Shown here: positions 44,554 through 55,390 of the stretch, one piece after another
How positions within the stretch are numbered: the first letter of the stretch is position 1
How the letters are laid out: every line of letters starts with the position of its first letter
Assembly: GCF_030269925.1 (NCBI RefSeq)
Contig: NC_085109.1
Location: forward strand, 2,046,001-2,110,000
Direction of reading: 5' to 3'
DNA: 64,000 nt
Origin: Bombyx mori
Taxonomy: Eukaryota > Arthropoda > Insecta > Lepidoptera > Bombycidae
The notes under the pieces: model-generated
Seen by the model: the letters and a program-made list of their open reading frames with translations, nothing else
What the model was told of the DNA's origin: nothing
Databases searched by the model: none
Made by a program: the position numbers and the translations under genes

Positions 44554-45809
44554 AAAACACACAAATCGCGGGTATTCGTGCAGTTCACGCCTCAACAGAT
44601 TGCCAGACATTAAAACTTTAATGTATGTACATAGATACGTATAATATCTTTATTACAAAGCTATCTTTAATTTATTTTTTATTTTATAATATTATTGATA
44701 TTTTGTTATTACAGAAATACAAAAAAACGATATTAAGATTTCTCTACGAATTATTTATTGAGTTTATACTCGTCTCACATTGATAAAACAAATTCGGTGT
44801 GCATTGAACTTTCCGTTCGTAGTATAATGTAACGTGTCGCAGTAAAGTAGCAATGTAGTAATAATTAGATGTAATAAACCAACAATACCCTTATGAGAAT
44901 CTCAGTTTGAACCAGCTGACAAATTTTAAGTTTTATTTTGCTCACTATAATGTTTGAATTTGTTTGTTCTTTTATTCTGTCTCATATTATCATTTCGTAT
45001 ACAAAAAAATTATAAATATCCGTTTACAATTTTATAAAAACGAATAGGTATGATTATTTTGATTTATTATTTATTAATCATTTCCGGAAATTAAGACAAT
45101 AATCAAGGATTTTTTTTAATTTTCATGCACGCAATGGTATCAACAATATGTTGCCAGCTTTCCTTAATTATAACGTAGCGATGAATTAATGGTTGATCCA
45201 AAATGAATTTACGAAAACGGCTGGTATTTATGGATAGCTAGTGACCAAAAAGTTTATTTTTCGGTAACTGCTTCCTTCGATCCTATACAGCAGACGTGGG
45301 CGTCTTCAAGCTTAGCGGTCAAAAGGTTAAAATACCGCTGGCTCTTTATTGTATTAAGCCTTTTGACACGTAGACGAATGCTAGTTAACTAAGATTCGTC
45401 AGACAAAAGTTATTAGTAAGACAAAATAATAAGTGAATTTATTTTTCATTTTGTTTATTAGTTAGATGAGAATTTGCGTCCATATGTATAACTTCCAAAT
45501 TAATTATTACATTTAAGTCATAAACTATACATAAGTATTTATATCAATTTGTTTCACGTTACATTGAATTTTATGTGAAACTGTAAATATATTCACCCCA
45601 CGATACCTATCTAAGACGATTCATTAGTTCGTCACCATCCGATTCTATATTTTTCTTATTATCACAGGCTTCACGATCCAACCCTGGGGTCATTGATACA
45701 CTGCATCTTACCAAAAAAAAAAAAAAAACATTAAACTATCCAAATTAAAATGAAACTCTCCAACGCTCACAACGAATTCAAAACAATATAATTTTACGTA
45801 AATATTTCT
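44554..45809. other. no gene seen; downstream region of the GTPase gene
   Basis: AT-rich, no supported exon or repeat. Confidence 0.5.
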
Positions 45810-45815
45810 TTATTT
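45810..45815 (-). terminator. candidate poly(A) signal of the GTPase gene
   Basis: AATAAA on the minus strand about 355 bp after the GTPase stop codon. It is the first clear canonical hexamer noted downstream; the AT-rich setting makes chance possible. Confidence 0.35.
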
Positions 45816-46168
45816 TATCACTTTACATACTTTTAATTAATACACTATAAATATATTTGTTTAGTTAAAATACAACAGTTCTTTTGCTTCCATAATATAG
45901 AGTCGGCAACACATTTTAACACCGAACCATTGTCGGGCAATGATGGGTAAAGTCATTTTTTCTGTGACCGTTCGAAGGTATCTTGGAAGACCAGTTCTTG
46001 TTTTCACTTAAACAAGACTGTTGGTTATTGCGACGGGTTTCGACTTTATAGATCTTCGACGTCGAATTGTACCCCAGCTTGAGTTAAGATGGCGCAGTTT
46101 GCGCGGCAGATGCTGGGGGTTGTGGTCTAGCAGTCGTGCGGCCACCGGGAGGGGTGGCCGGCGGCAGA

Positions 46169-46249
46169 TCACATCACACAACAGCTCTTCGCTCTGCCCT
46201 TGAGCTCGGCTTTGAGGTCACGTTTGCTTTTGCTGCGGCCCACTTGCTT
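46169..46249 (-). CDS. Rnd-like GTPase last exon: basic tail and CAAX box
   Basis: Acceptor ctagcag before 46249; 26 codons, rich in Lys and Arg (KQVGRSKSKRDLKAELKGRA), ending KSCCVM and TGA at 46171-46169. The basic stretch plus CCVM is a standard prenylation and membrane-targeting tail, and the phase-0 join to the previous exon is exact. It is too short to stand out as an open reading frame. Confidence 0.85.
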   Translation of the reverse strand, partial: KQVGRSKSKRDLKAELKGRAKSCCVM

Positions 46250-49200
46250 CTGCTAGAAATGCAATCTTTAAATTAATACGTGAAGCAAAAACTTTTTACG
46301 AAAATTGCTCTTATTACTTTTTTCTTGTTTAGTTTGGTGAAAGAGCTCACAGCCCACCTGGTGTTAAATGGTTACGACAGCCCATAGACATATACAACGT
46401 AAATGCGCCACCCACCTTGAGATATAAGTTCTAAGGTCTCAGTATAGTTGCAACGGCTGCCCAACCCTTCAAACCGAAACGCATTACTACTCCGCGGCAG
46501 AAATAGGCGGGGTAGTGGTACCTACCTGTGCGGACTCACATGAGGTCCTATCACCAGTAAAATTTTTTTTAGCTTCATATTTAAAAAAAAGCATATGTAT
46601 TTTTTTCAAGTTTTACTTCGTTTAATTAACTTGTTGCGAACTCAGATATCTAGAATCTTCTATCAACTATGGATTTAAGCAATATTAAAAACAATCTATA
46701 TATTAATACGTGAAGCAAAAACTTTGTATCCCTTTTTACGAAAATTGCGCGGACGGAGGAGTATGAAATTTCCCACAACTATAGAGAATATAGAGAAGGA
46801 ATGCAGAAGTTTAAGATTTTTTTTTAATTATGCATAGTAAATAAATTAAATCAATAAAAAAAATATTACACACACTACCACGTATTTGACACGCACGCTT
46901 GCATACTATTTGTTTATTGTCAAACTTTTCTTAATGTTTAAAATCTGTGGTCAAATTGAGAATAGATTGAATATTGTTTGTCCTTATTAATATTTGTCTA
47001 AAGTGTAGTCTTGGCGAAATCTGTGATTGCAGAAGTTTATTAGTCTTTGACAATAGAATCATAATGGTGTAAACACTTATAATTTCATTTAATTATAGCC
47101 GAATTTTGACTACCGGGGGATCACTAGTTTTTATAATAATTATAAAAAGTTAATTTTATTCAGGAAACATATTATCACACGCGCCGTAACCTAATTTTCT
47201 GATTGCTAACAAAATTAAACTTCTTTTGATATCCCTCCTGCCACGACCGTAAATAGCTCGAGTGGTACTGAAATATAAATATGTTCTTATTGAAATAAAC
47301 TCTGCTTTTATCATCGACGTTGCAGTAATAAATGTGCACGGTGTATTATCCAATTTAATATAGTAACACTAATGTAATAACTAAATATTTTTGCTGGTGG
47401 TAAGACCTCGTGTGAGTCCGCGTGGGTAGGTACCATCACCCCGCTTATTTCTGCCGTAAAGCAGTAATGCGTTTCGGTTTCAAGGGCGCGGCCGCGGTTG
47501 TAAATATACCTTAGAACTTATATCTCAAGGTGGGTGGTGCATTTACGTCGTAGATGTCTATGGGCTCCAGTAACCACTTAACACCAGGTGTGCTGTGAGC
47601 TCGTTCACCTAAGTAAGAAAAAAAAAATGGTGACATGAGTTTCACGATGTCTGCTCGTGTAAAAGCTAACCCAATATCGTTCATACCTGTTGCTTCATTT
47701 GTTGTTTGTTGAGTTTGCCGAGGGCTGCTAGGGCCGCTACTTCGAAGGCGTCTTTGACCCCTTTAGCGGAAGCCCTGGCGGATGTTTCCACGTACGTTGT
47801 CGCCCCAATCTGTCTTGCTACCGATAGAGCCTGTAAAATGTATTGGGCTTTTAATTTTAGGTTTTTTTTTCTCATAATTGCCGTGTAGGCAGACGCGAAC
47901 CCTGCCAATGTTTTGACGAGCTCGTGGCCTTCGTGACCAAGTCGCTGCCTAGCGTGGGGAAGTCTTCGCAAAGCTAGTTTGATTAAGGACATTATGACGT
48001 GTCCTTATTCAGCGCTAAGTCGCCCTGGAAGCATCGTTGAGGGAAATTCGTTTAATATCGCGTTTTTTTTATAATTATATGTTTTAATTCTCTGATGTTT
48101 CGAAGACATTTTTACATTTTTCGTGGTCACCAAACGATTGAAACTGTTCCAAAAAACGTACAAAAAATTATTGACGAAATCTCAAAAATAGTTTAAGGAC
48201 AGTAAAAAGCGCGATTTTAAATCATAAGATTAATTTTAGTTATGTCTACGGCATGCAAAATCCGAAGAAAAGACTAATAAGACATTTTATTTGTGGTACT
48301 GCATGTTTTTTTACCGTCCCTACGTATTAATTAGAATTTGAACAGAAGAAAAAATAAATGTAATAGTTTTAATGACAAGTCAACAATATTGCCTCAAGTT
48401 GATCTGTATAAAGGAGTATCCCTCAATTTCGTTCCGAGTCTCATTCATTTAGCGGTCTCTAAAAGCGCCGCCTCAATTAGTGAGTCGAGTTCTCATTCAT
48501 AACAGAATCGGAGGAGGGCTGCCGTCAACGTTATTGTTAAATTATTCGTGGCAACTTACCCGAGAAATTTGTTAATTAATAAAAAATATTTTGTGCCTAT
48601 ATCCACATCAAGAAATAAAGGTAATAAGGTAATAAGTGCATACGCGGTAAATAGTGATTCAAAATCAACCTAAGAAATCCAAAGGTTTAGGATTTTCTCC
48701 CGTGTTATACAAAATATGTAGTACCCGGAAACACATTTGAAACATTAACAAATATACCGAAACTGGGAAATATCTTTACGGGGTAATCGATGTATAATTA
48801 AAAAACGCATTACAAGTTAAATTTCAATTATTCAACAATATTTTCTTCTTCTAATCTCATATAAAGCACTTTTACAGTTAAAATACAAATAGAGCATTTT
48901 TAACATATTTTGGCGGGCTTTTTATTTGCATCACAGACTATATAACACAGTATGTATTAAAGCCAGTGGCTGTATGATACAATCCCTCACTACATTTATG
49001 CGGATCCTAAATCGATGTGATTACTTCACACTATGCATTACATTAAATTCATATTGTCATACGATTTTAGTGTAGTGCTTTTATTTATTTAGACAGATCG
49101 GTACTTGTTTGCTGGGCTTGACGCGTGGTAGACACATTACTTCATAAAACTACACCGCGTGGCATTATCCGGTAAGATCTAATGTCATTTTAAAACTTCA

Positions 49201-52200
49201 ATTTGGGCTTTTTATGACGTAGACTTGTAATCGATGATGAGAACTGAATAGTATAATGTTTTTGTGGCGCACCACAGCCCTATTGGTTACGAAATATATG
49301 ACGTAGACTTGTAATCGATGATGAGAACTGAATAGTATAATGTTTTTGTGGCGCACCACAGCCCTATTGGTTACGAAATAAGATATCAAATTAATTGGCA
49401 CGTTTGACCGACGCCGCCGATCCGAATTGGGCCTTGTTTCAATCAACAACGATATTCGTGATACGTTTGTACGCGGCTCGGGTGCAGAATATGCGTGTTA
49501 ATTGATCTATTGTTCTAATGTGTAGACGAGTTTACAGCTCATTCTGTGTTCTGTGTGCGATAACCGGAGCCAATACATGTCATCCACGGTGACACATAAG
49601 GCACAGAGTAAAAAAAATTTACTCTGTGCATATGGCCCAAACTTCGAGTAGCTTAGGCGTAATGAACAAAAAAAAAAGTGTAACACAATATATTATTGTA
49701 TTATGTTTATTTTGTATTAACTGTGCCCGCGAATTCGTCCGCGTGGGATTTAACATAACATTCCTTTATCATATAATAATTTTAGAATTCTTCTGAAATA
49801 GAACTAGCTTAAATTACTTCTTATTACACCAGCTATCTGCAAGTGAAAGTCCCGTCAGAATCGGTCCAGCCGTTCCAGAGGTTAACCGAAACAAACAGAC
49901 AGACAACAAAAATTGTATAATACAAAATGTTACATTGGTATATTGTTATGTACCGTTTTATATATTTATATGCATGCAGTAAAAAGCGGTTATTTCAATA
50001 TTACAAACAGACACTCCAATTTTATTTATATGTATAGATTGCATAGATAGGTGGACCGAGCTCACAGCCCATCTTGTGTTAAGTGGTTACCGGAGCCTAT
50101 AGACATCTACTACATAAATGCCACCTTGAGATGTGAGTTTTAAGGTTTCGTATAGTAACAATATTTACCTCTTCACTGGTGACTGGATGTGTTTTTAGTT
50201 TGGACAGAACTGTGAGCGTTTCCTTGTCGTGTCTCAGGTCCGCTTTGCATCCGCACAGAACCACAGGCGCTGAGCCACCGTGGGTCCTCACCTCCTTGTA
50301 CCACTGGAAGAAACATCCATGTTATCATCTTACCAGCAAAAGTTTCTTTGTACCACTGGAAGGAACATCCATGTTATCATCGCAGTGGCAAAAGTTTCTT
50401 TGTACCACTGGAAGGAACATCCATGTTATCATCTCACCATCAAAAGTTCCTCAGTCGCTTCTTAATTATTTTTTAAAATTTTTATTGCTTAGATGGATGG
50501 ACGAGCTCGCAGCCCACCTGGTGTTAGCGGTTACCGGAGACCATAGACATCTACAACGTAAATGCCGTCAGCCACCTTGAGATATGAGTTCTAAGTTCTC
50601 AGAACAATTACAACTGCTGCTCCGCCCTTTAAACCGAAACGCATTACTGCTTCACGACAGAAATAGGCAGGGTGGTGTGGTACGTATCCGTGCGGACTCA
50701 CAAGACGTCTTACCACCAGTAATTGTAATATAGTGCAGTTTATGATCCTTGTGAGCCTACAAGCTTAACGTTTGAATTCATATTTAGAAAATCCGCAATA
50801 TATAGCAAACAATTTTTCAGAGGTCATCGAACCCGCGTGTCAGCTGATTCTTGATTGCGTGTTCACTGAGTGCAATACCAAAAAAAAACACAAGTGAAAT
50901 AAATGAAAAATATTGTACATATAGAGAGAAATAGCCTTTATTTCCGGACAGGGGGCCGAACCTCTTTCAAGGTTTCCGCGCTTAGGGGGCACATAAGTTA
51001 TGTTGGACTTGACTGTCTACAGATTTTGGGAGCAGACCGCGTACCTAAGAATGTTTTTAGGGCCCTACCGCATCAAACGACTCTACCTTGCACTCTCACA
51101 CCCGATCTTCGCCCGAGGTCAGAACCCGGTCAGAGTAGAACGAGAAATAGCCTTTCGTGCTTAGTGCGAGTTTTCAATTTCTCGATAGCGTAAAAGTTAA
51201 CTCATGTTTGAATTGTGTTGAAACGGTTGCCTACGTTTGCCGCTAGGGGCGCTGTTCCAACTCCATACAAATTTGAGTTAACTTTTACGCGATCGAGAAC
51301 GTTAAAAAACGCGCACTAAGCACACTGACTTATGTACATTTTAAAAAACGGTTCCTTTAAAGATGATTATTTCAGTGGAAAAGACAAACCTAATCGGTAC
51401 TGATTGTTTAAAGAACGGGTCAACTTACTTTGGCTGCGGCGTTGTGTAAGGTCTCAGGTTCGGCTACGTTGAAGCACAGCATAAACAGCTTCGCGTCTTG
51501 GTACGCTAAAGGTCTGACCGTGTCGTAGGACGTCGTTCCTGTGAAGAAGAAAAAACGATTAGAATGTTTTTGTTTTGCGTGTTTGAGTAGGGCATACATA
51601 GCATATTGAAGTGAAAACTTCTTTAGAATCGTTGTGATTTCAAACCGGATGCAACGGAAAAAACGACAGATAAGAGACACAAATACAAAAATGTGTAGGA
51701 TGAAGCCAGCAAAGAGTGATACAGAAATATACATACTATTTAATACAGCGCCATCTGTGAGATTTTTTAATACTAACGTGTGTATGAAAGCTTTTGTAGT
51801 GAATTTTAATTTAGGATTATACGTGAAATTAAAATATCAATTCACAGAGGGCGCTACCTTGCAATTATTTACTAATGACAAAATTTTACATATACTTAAG
51901 ACGTTTAGGATAATTGTATTTTAATTTTGGAAGGTTTCACTTCTACCACGTGTGAATTGCACACATTTTGTTTTTTTTATTAGATAAAATGTTTTTTTTT
52001 ATTTCCAAGCGTTTACTGGCAGGGCTTCTTGTGAACGTACACGGGTAAGTACCCTGCCTATTTCAGCCGTGAAGCAGTAATGCGTTTCGGTTTGAAAGGT
52101 GAGGGCAGCTGATGTACTGTAAAAATTGAGACTTGGAACTCATCGCTCAAGGTGAGTGGCTGCATTTAAACGGTTGATGTCTGTGAGCTGATGACCACTA

Positions 52201-55200
52201 AGCTTAGTAGGCTCGTTCATCTATCTAACCAATAAAAAAATACATTATTTTATTCTATCATCAATAGTTTTACGCAGGCACGCGATGTAAACAATATTTT
52301 AGGTAATGTTTTTACACCTTGGGTTACATTATTGGAGTTTTAGTAAGGATCCCAAATTTTTTTCAAAAAAGATTATAGCCTATGTCACTCGGGAATACAA
52401 TAGCTTCCAAACAGTAAAATATTTTTTCAAATCGGTTCAGTAGTTTCGGAGCCTATTCAATACAAACAAAGAAATCAATATCCTCTTTATAATATTAAGT
52501 ATAGAAGTATAGATTATCGCTTATCTAACACCCACGATCATGTTAAAGGGATAATGAAAAACAAACGAAGCCAAATTAAATGCTACAGAGGCTATTAGTT
52601 CCATCTTTGCGTGAAATGAAACGTAAAGTTCTAGAAATATATTGTTTATAGATAAATAGACGGTAGTAAATTTTGACGTATACGTCTTAATAGTCCGCGA
52701 CCAAGAAAACTAAAAAGTATTCGAAATTGGAAATTTACTGGAGATTAAGACGTAAAAATTATTTTAATTATATCTATGACTATTCGCATCTATTGATTTA
52801 TTTTTGAGGCGCATGGTATTAACGCGAACGCCCTTGAGACGAATGAGGTCGGAGTTTAGTATGCAATAAATCAATTTTAATCTCAGTTCTTGTACTTAAT
52901 GCCTTTGAATCGGGCAGGGAGCGCTATTTTACAATAGCGTCTGGCTACTTAAGCTGTAAGTAGTTCGAGAAATACTTAGGTACTTGAAATTTTAATTAAT
53001 CAATTGGGAATTTGAGTTTATAGTGTACAAGCGATCCGCCCTCGCTTCGCTTCGGAAACTGTAATTTATTATTGATTTCTCCACTATTTAATGAATGTTA
53101 TTATACATATAAACCTTCCTCTTCAATCACTCTATCTATTAAAAAAAACCGCATTAAAATCCGTTGCGTAGTTTTAAAGATTTAAGCATACATAGGGACA
53201 GACAGATATAGGGACAGAGAAAGCGACTTTGTTTTATACTATGTAGTGATATTGTGTAACGTCAATAATAAATGATGAGGAGAGTCGAAGACCGAGGGCT
53301 TAATGGTGTTGATTGAGAGAGCCCTAAGTCCAGTAGTGGACGATTGTGGGCTGATGATGATGAGTAACGATTTAGGCCTAGTTCTATATTCATTTTCGGT
53401 GATGCATAGTTGAGTTACTTTTGATAGCCACTCCTCGGAGTTTGGCTGAGCGCCATTTCAGACCTTATTGTCTCCCATATTGCGAGGAGGGAAGTAGGTA
53501 CATAGCCTTTGAAGTCGTCGTGGCCAAAAGGATAAGACGTCCGGTGCATTCGTATCTTCCGATACACCGGTGTTCGAATCCCGGAGGCGGGTACCAATTT
53601 TTCTAATGAAATACGTACTTAACAAATGTTCACGATTTATTTCCACGGTAAAGGAATAGCATCGTGTAATAAAAATCAAACCCGCAAAATTATAATTTGC
53701 GTTATTACTGATGGTGGGACATCTTATGAGTCCGCACGGGTAGATAACTACCCTGCCTATTTCTGCCGTGAAGCATTAATGCGTTTCCGTTCACCGAGCA
53801 ATTTCGCCAGCTTGGTGAAAGATCTTCGCTTTGTCATTAACCAACAAAACTTCACAAAAATTAGTCATAGAATCCCATGGCATTTTCTCATCCCTTCCCA
53901 TGGATTTTTTAATGATTTTATTAGGAAGACTGTGGGCGTATTAATATATATCGCCCGCTCACGTTTTTACGACCGTCAAGAAATAAACGATATGTTCATC
54001 ATTGTTTTTTAATAGTTTCTTAACCCCACTACTAGCATCGAGAGATATCTTACTAAAAACTTATACATTTCTTTATTTTAAATTATTCAACTGACCTATT
54101 CTACGAAGCTATGAATAAAATATCAACAGGTTCCACATGAACAATAAAGTTTTTAGTTTTTTATTGCGTCTTTTTTTTTCTTCGATTTTACGATCACATA
54201 AAATAGTCGACGTTGCGCATTTCTAATGTAATTTCATCGGGAGAATCGTTACCCGGTTTCTGGAGTGCGTCAGCAGTTAACGGGGATGTTAGGGAATAAT
54301 AATCTTGTGTTCTACTTAAAAATGCGACGTTCGTATATACGGCAACACTCGTCACGTCACTCGGGTCACAAGCGGAGAAAGCGGTTTAATCGCAATGGTA
54401 ATTCGGGCTGTTGAATGTTCCTGTAGTTTCAATGCAACTTTTTTTTTATTGCCCTTTTTAGGCCGACGAGCATACGGCCCATCTGATGGTGAGTGGTTAC
54501 CGTCGGCCATGGACTCCAACAATGCCAGGGGCAGAGCCAAGCCGCTGCCTACCGAAACTGAAGTAATTCTAATTATTTTATAGTATACCACTTCTAGTAA
54601 AACAAAACGAGAGGATTTTTAAGGATCGAATTAAGCATTATCCAGTAATACTGTCTGTCAGCCATTTTTGTTAAATGTTGATCGTATATTACGTTGCTGC
54701 CTGTTTCAAGTGTTGCCTGTTTTAGAGACCACTACTACTTTCACGCCATTAGTCCACTTTTGAAAACGTTACTACTAATTTTGTTAATACCTTGACGAAC
54801 TAATTTAAGAGGCAACATCAATAGACCAAGAGTTTTTGTCCGTTTTATAAGACCAAGTTTATCTATATATTAATAAGCGAAGCAAAAACTTTGTACCCCT
54901 TTTTACGAAAATTGCGCTGTCGGATGAGTATGAAATTTCCCACACTTATAGAGAATATCGAGTAAGAGTGCATAATGCTAATTTTTTTTAATTATGCACC
55001 AAAAATTCATTAAATCAAACAAATATTACACACACTACCATGTATTTGACGCACACACACTCATATATTATTATACTCTTTTGCTTATCGTTAAAGTCTG
55101 TGGTCAAATTAAGAATGGATTTATATTATTTGTCTTTAACGTTTTTTGTCTATAGTGTAGCTTTGGCGAAATCTGTGATTAAAGAAGTATATATAGTCTG

Positions 55201-55390
55201 TGACAATAGAACCATAAATAATTGTTAAGCTTATAATTTCAATTATCTAATTACAGTCACGACTACTGAGGGAGCACTAGTAATAGTTAAGGTAGCACTT
55301 ACCGGACGTATCCCAGATTGAAAAGTTTACTTTGTAATCGGCCACTGAGCATGTGTAGCTGTACTTCTCGAAGCCGGTCGGAGTGTAGGC
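46169..55390 (-). CDS. Rnd-like atypical Rho-family GTPase (five 3' exons; N-terminus not seen)
   Basis: Exons 55390-55303, 51538-51429, 50303-50169, 47830-47687 and 46249-46169 join in phase (1, 0, 0, 0) to give 185 residues. They carry Rho-family motifs in order: switch I PTGFEKY; switch II DTSGTTSYDTVRPLAYQD; the base-binding loop VLCGCKADLR; the ETSA loop; and a basic tail ending CCVM. DTSG without the catalytic Gln (Rho has DTAGQ), VRPLxY, PETL, GCKxDLR and a C-terminal KSCxVM-like end are hallmarks of Rnd1/2/3, which stay GTP-bound and antagonise RhoA signalling. The Met-ending CAAX box predicts farnesylation and membrane attachment. The P-loop exon (about 45-60 residues) is missing; I did not find it in 55391-64000. 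The family is secure; the Rnd assignment is likely. Confidence 0.88.
46315..46562 (-). mobile_element. tRNA-headed SINE, 3' part
   Basis: Tail and body in the last GTPase intron. A 50-bp Helitron start fragment (46264-46312) adjoins it. Confidence 0.85.
46695..47127 (+). mobile_element. complete Helitron (433 bp)
   Basis: A|TCTATATATTAATACG to GATCACTAG|T. Lies in the last GTPase intron. Confidence 0.75.
47393..47625 (+). mobile_element. tRNA-headed SINE, 3' part
   Basis: CTGGTGGTAAGACCTCGTGTG through CTCCAGTAACCACTT, poly-A at 47618. It ends about 60 bp from the GTPase G5 exon. Confidence 0.85.
47687..47830 (-). CDS. Rnd-like GTPase exon: G5 motif
   Basis: Acceptor tttacag before 47830, donor gtatga from 47686; exactly 48 codons. 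ALSVARQIGATTYVETSA, then a GVKDAFEVAALAAL stretch, match the G5 loop and last helix of Rnd/Rho proteins. Confidence 0.9.
48000..49213. other. GTPase intron, nothing further seen
   Basis: AT-rich with one GC-richer patch at 48420-48540; no supported feature. Confidence 0.45.
49214..49381. repeat. 84-bp perfect tandem duplication
   Basis: Two copies starting ATGACGTAGACTTG at 49214 and 49298, identical across the unit. No mismatch was seen, so the duplication is recent. Confidence 0.9.
49730..50036 (-). mobile_element. Helitron-like repeat
   Basis: Same series as 1725-2068 (CGGTCCAGCCGTTCCAGAGG, AAAAGCGGTTATTTCAATA), joined to a SINE fragment at 50036. Confidence 0.45.
50037..50160 (-). mobile_element. 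tRNA-headed SINE tail fragment
   Basis: GATAGGTGGACCGAGCTCAC to GTTTCGTATAGTAACAA, nine bases from the GTPase exon boundary at 50169. Confidence 0.75.
50169..50303 (-). CDS. Rnd-like GTPase exon: G4 motif
   Basis: Acceptor ttccag before 50303, donor gtaaat from 50168; 45 codons from WYKEVRTHGG through VVLCGCKADLR to HPVTSEE. CKAD is the guanine-specificity motif. The acceptor and first codons are copied twice more in tandem just upstream (50296-50452). Confidence 0.9.
50296..50452 (-). repeat. three 52-bp tandem units that include a splice acceptor
   Basis: Units start at 50296, 50348 and 50400. Each contains TTGTACCACTGGAAG and AACATCCATGTTATCATC on plus, that is, ttccag|TGGTACAA on minus. 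The unit at 50296 is the real exon start. Confidence 0.9.
50478..50725 (-). mobile_element. tRNA-headed SINE, 3' part
   Basis: Tail and body to CTTACCACCAGTAATTG. Confidence 0.85.
50945..51137 (-). mobile_element. truncated LINE tail (TTCTGACC family), inverted
   Basis: Reverse complement of the series at 63430-63640, degraded. Confidence 0.6.
51157..51323. mobile_element. MITE with GTGCTTAGTGCG ends
   Basis: Inverted ends of about 55 bp with gaps: GTGCTTAGTGCGAG, TCTCGATAGCG, TAAAAGTTAACTCA. A partial relative lies at about 56700-56780 (GCGCCCCTAGCGGCAAACGT type core). Confidence 0.7.
51429..51538 (-). CDS. Rnd-like GTPase exon: switch II
   Basis: Acceptor cacag before 51538, donor gtaagt from 51428. 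It encodes TTSYDTVRPLAYQDAKLF, then CFNVAEPETL, the strand after switch II. Thr replaces the catalytic Gln, so GTP hydrolysis should be weak or absent, as in Rnd proteins. Confidence 0.9.
52012..52245 (+). mobile_element. old tRNA-headed SINE, 3' part
   Basis: CCGTGAAGCAGTAATGCGTT and GGCTCGTTCATCTATC; diverged. Confidence 0.75.
52310..52515 (-). mobile_element. Helitron-like repeat, uninterrupted target of the LINE
   Basis: Carries GGAGCCTATTCAATACAAAC in reverse, joining the two flanks of the LINE at 22944-28081. Confidence 0.5.
53030..53250 (-). mobile_element. Helitron-like repeat, uninterrupted relative of the Harbinger target
   Basis: Starts CGATCCGCCCTCGCTTCGC and contains, in reverse, CTCTGTCCCTATATCTGTC, where the copy at 13.9 kb has the Harbinger. 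Confidence 0.5.
53513..53792 (+). mobile_element. tRNA-headed SINE, 5' two thirds
   Basis: Head GTCGTCGTGGCCAAAAGG with GTGTTCGAATCCC, middle and start of body; cut after GCATTAATGCGTTTC. Confidence 0.88.
53793..54435. other. GTPase intron or flank, nothing seen
   Basis: No supported exon; the open frame running from the SINE into this stretch is chance. Confidence 0.4.
54440..54554 (-). mobile_element. short retroposon tail
   Basis: TTTTTTTTATTGCCCTTTTTAGG on plus to AAGCCGCTGCCTACC. Confidence 0.85.
54862..55280 (+). mobile_element. complete Helitron next to a GTPase exon
   Basis: A|TCTATATATTAATAAGC to GGGAGCACTAG|T. The 3' end is 22 bp from the switch I exon, on the intron side. Confidence 0.75.
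55303..55390 (-). CDS. Rnd-like GTPase exon: switch I to G3
   Basis: The acceptor cttccag precedes 55390 and the donor gtaagt starts at 55302. The 88 nt encode AYTPTGFEKY through SIWDTSG, covering the effector loop and the G3 motif with Ser in place of Ala. A Helitron 3' end lies 22 bp downstream of the donor. Confidence 0.88.

Noticed and set aside
51634..51924. Plus-strand 96-codon frame in a GTPase intron
   Set aside because: AT-rich, low-complexity residues, no family, no splice context.
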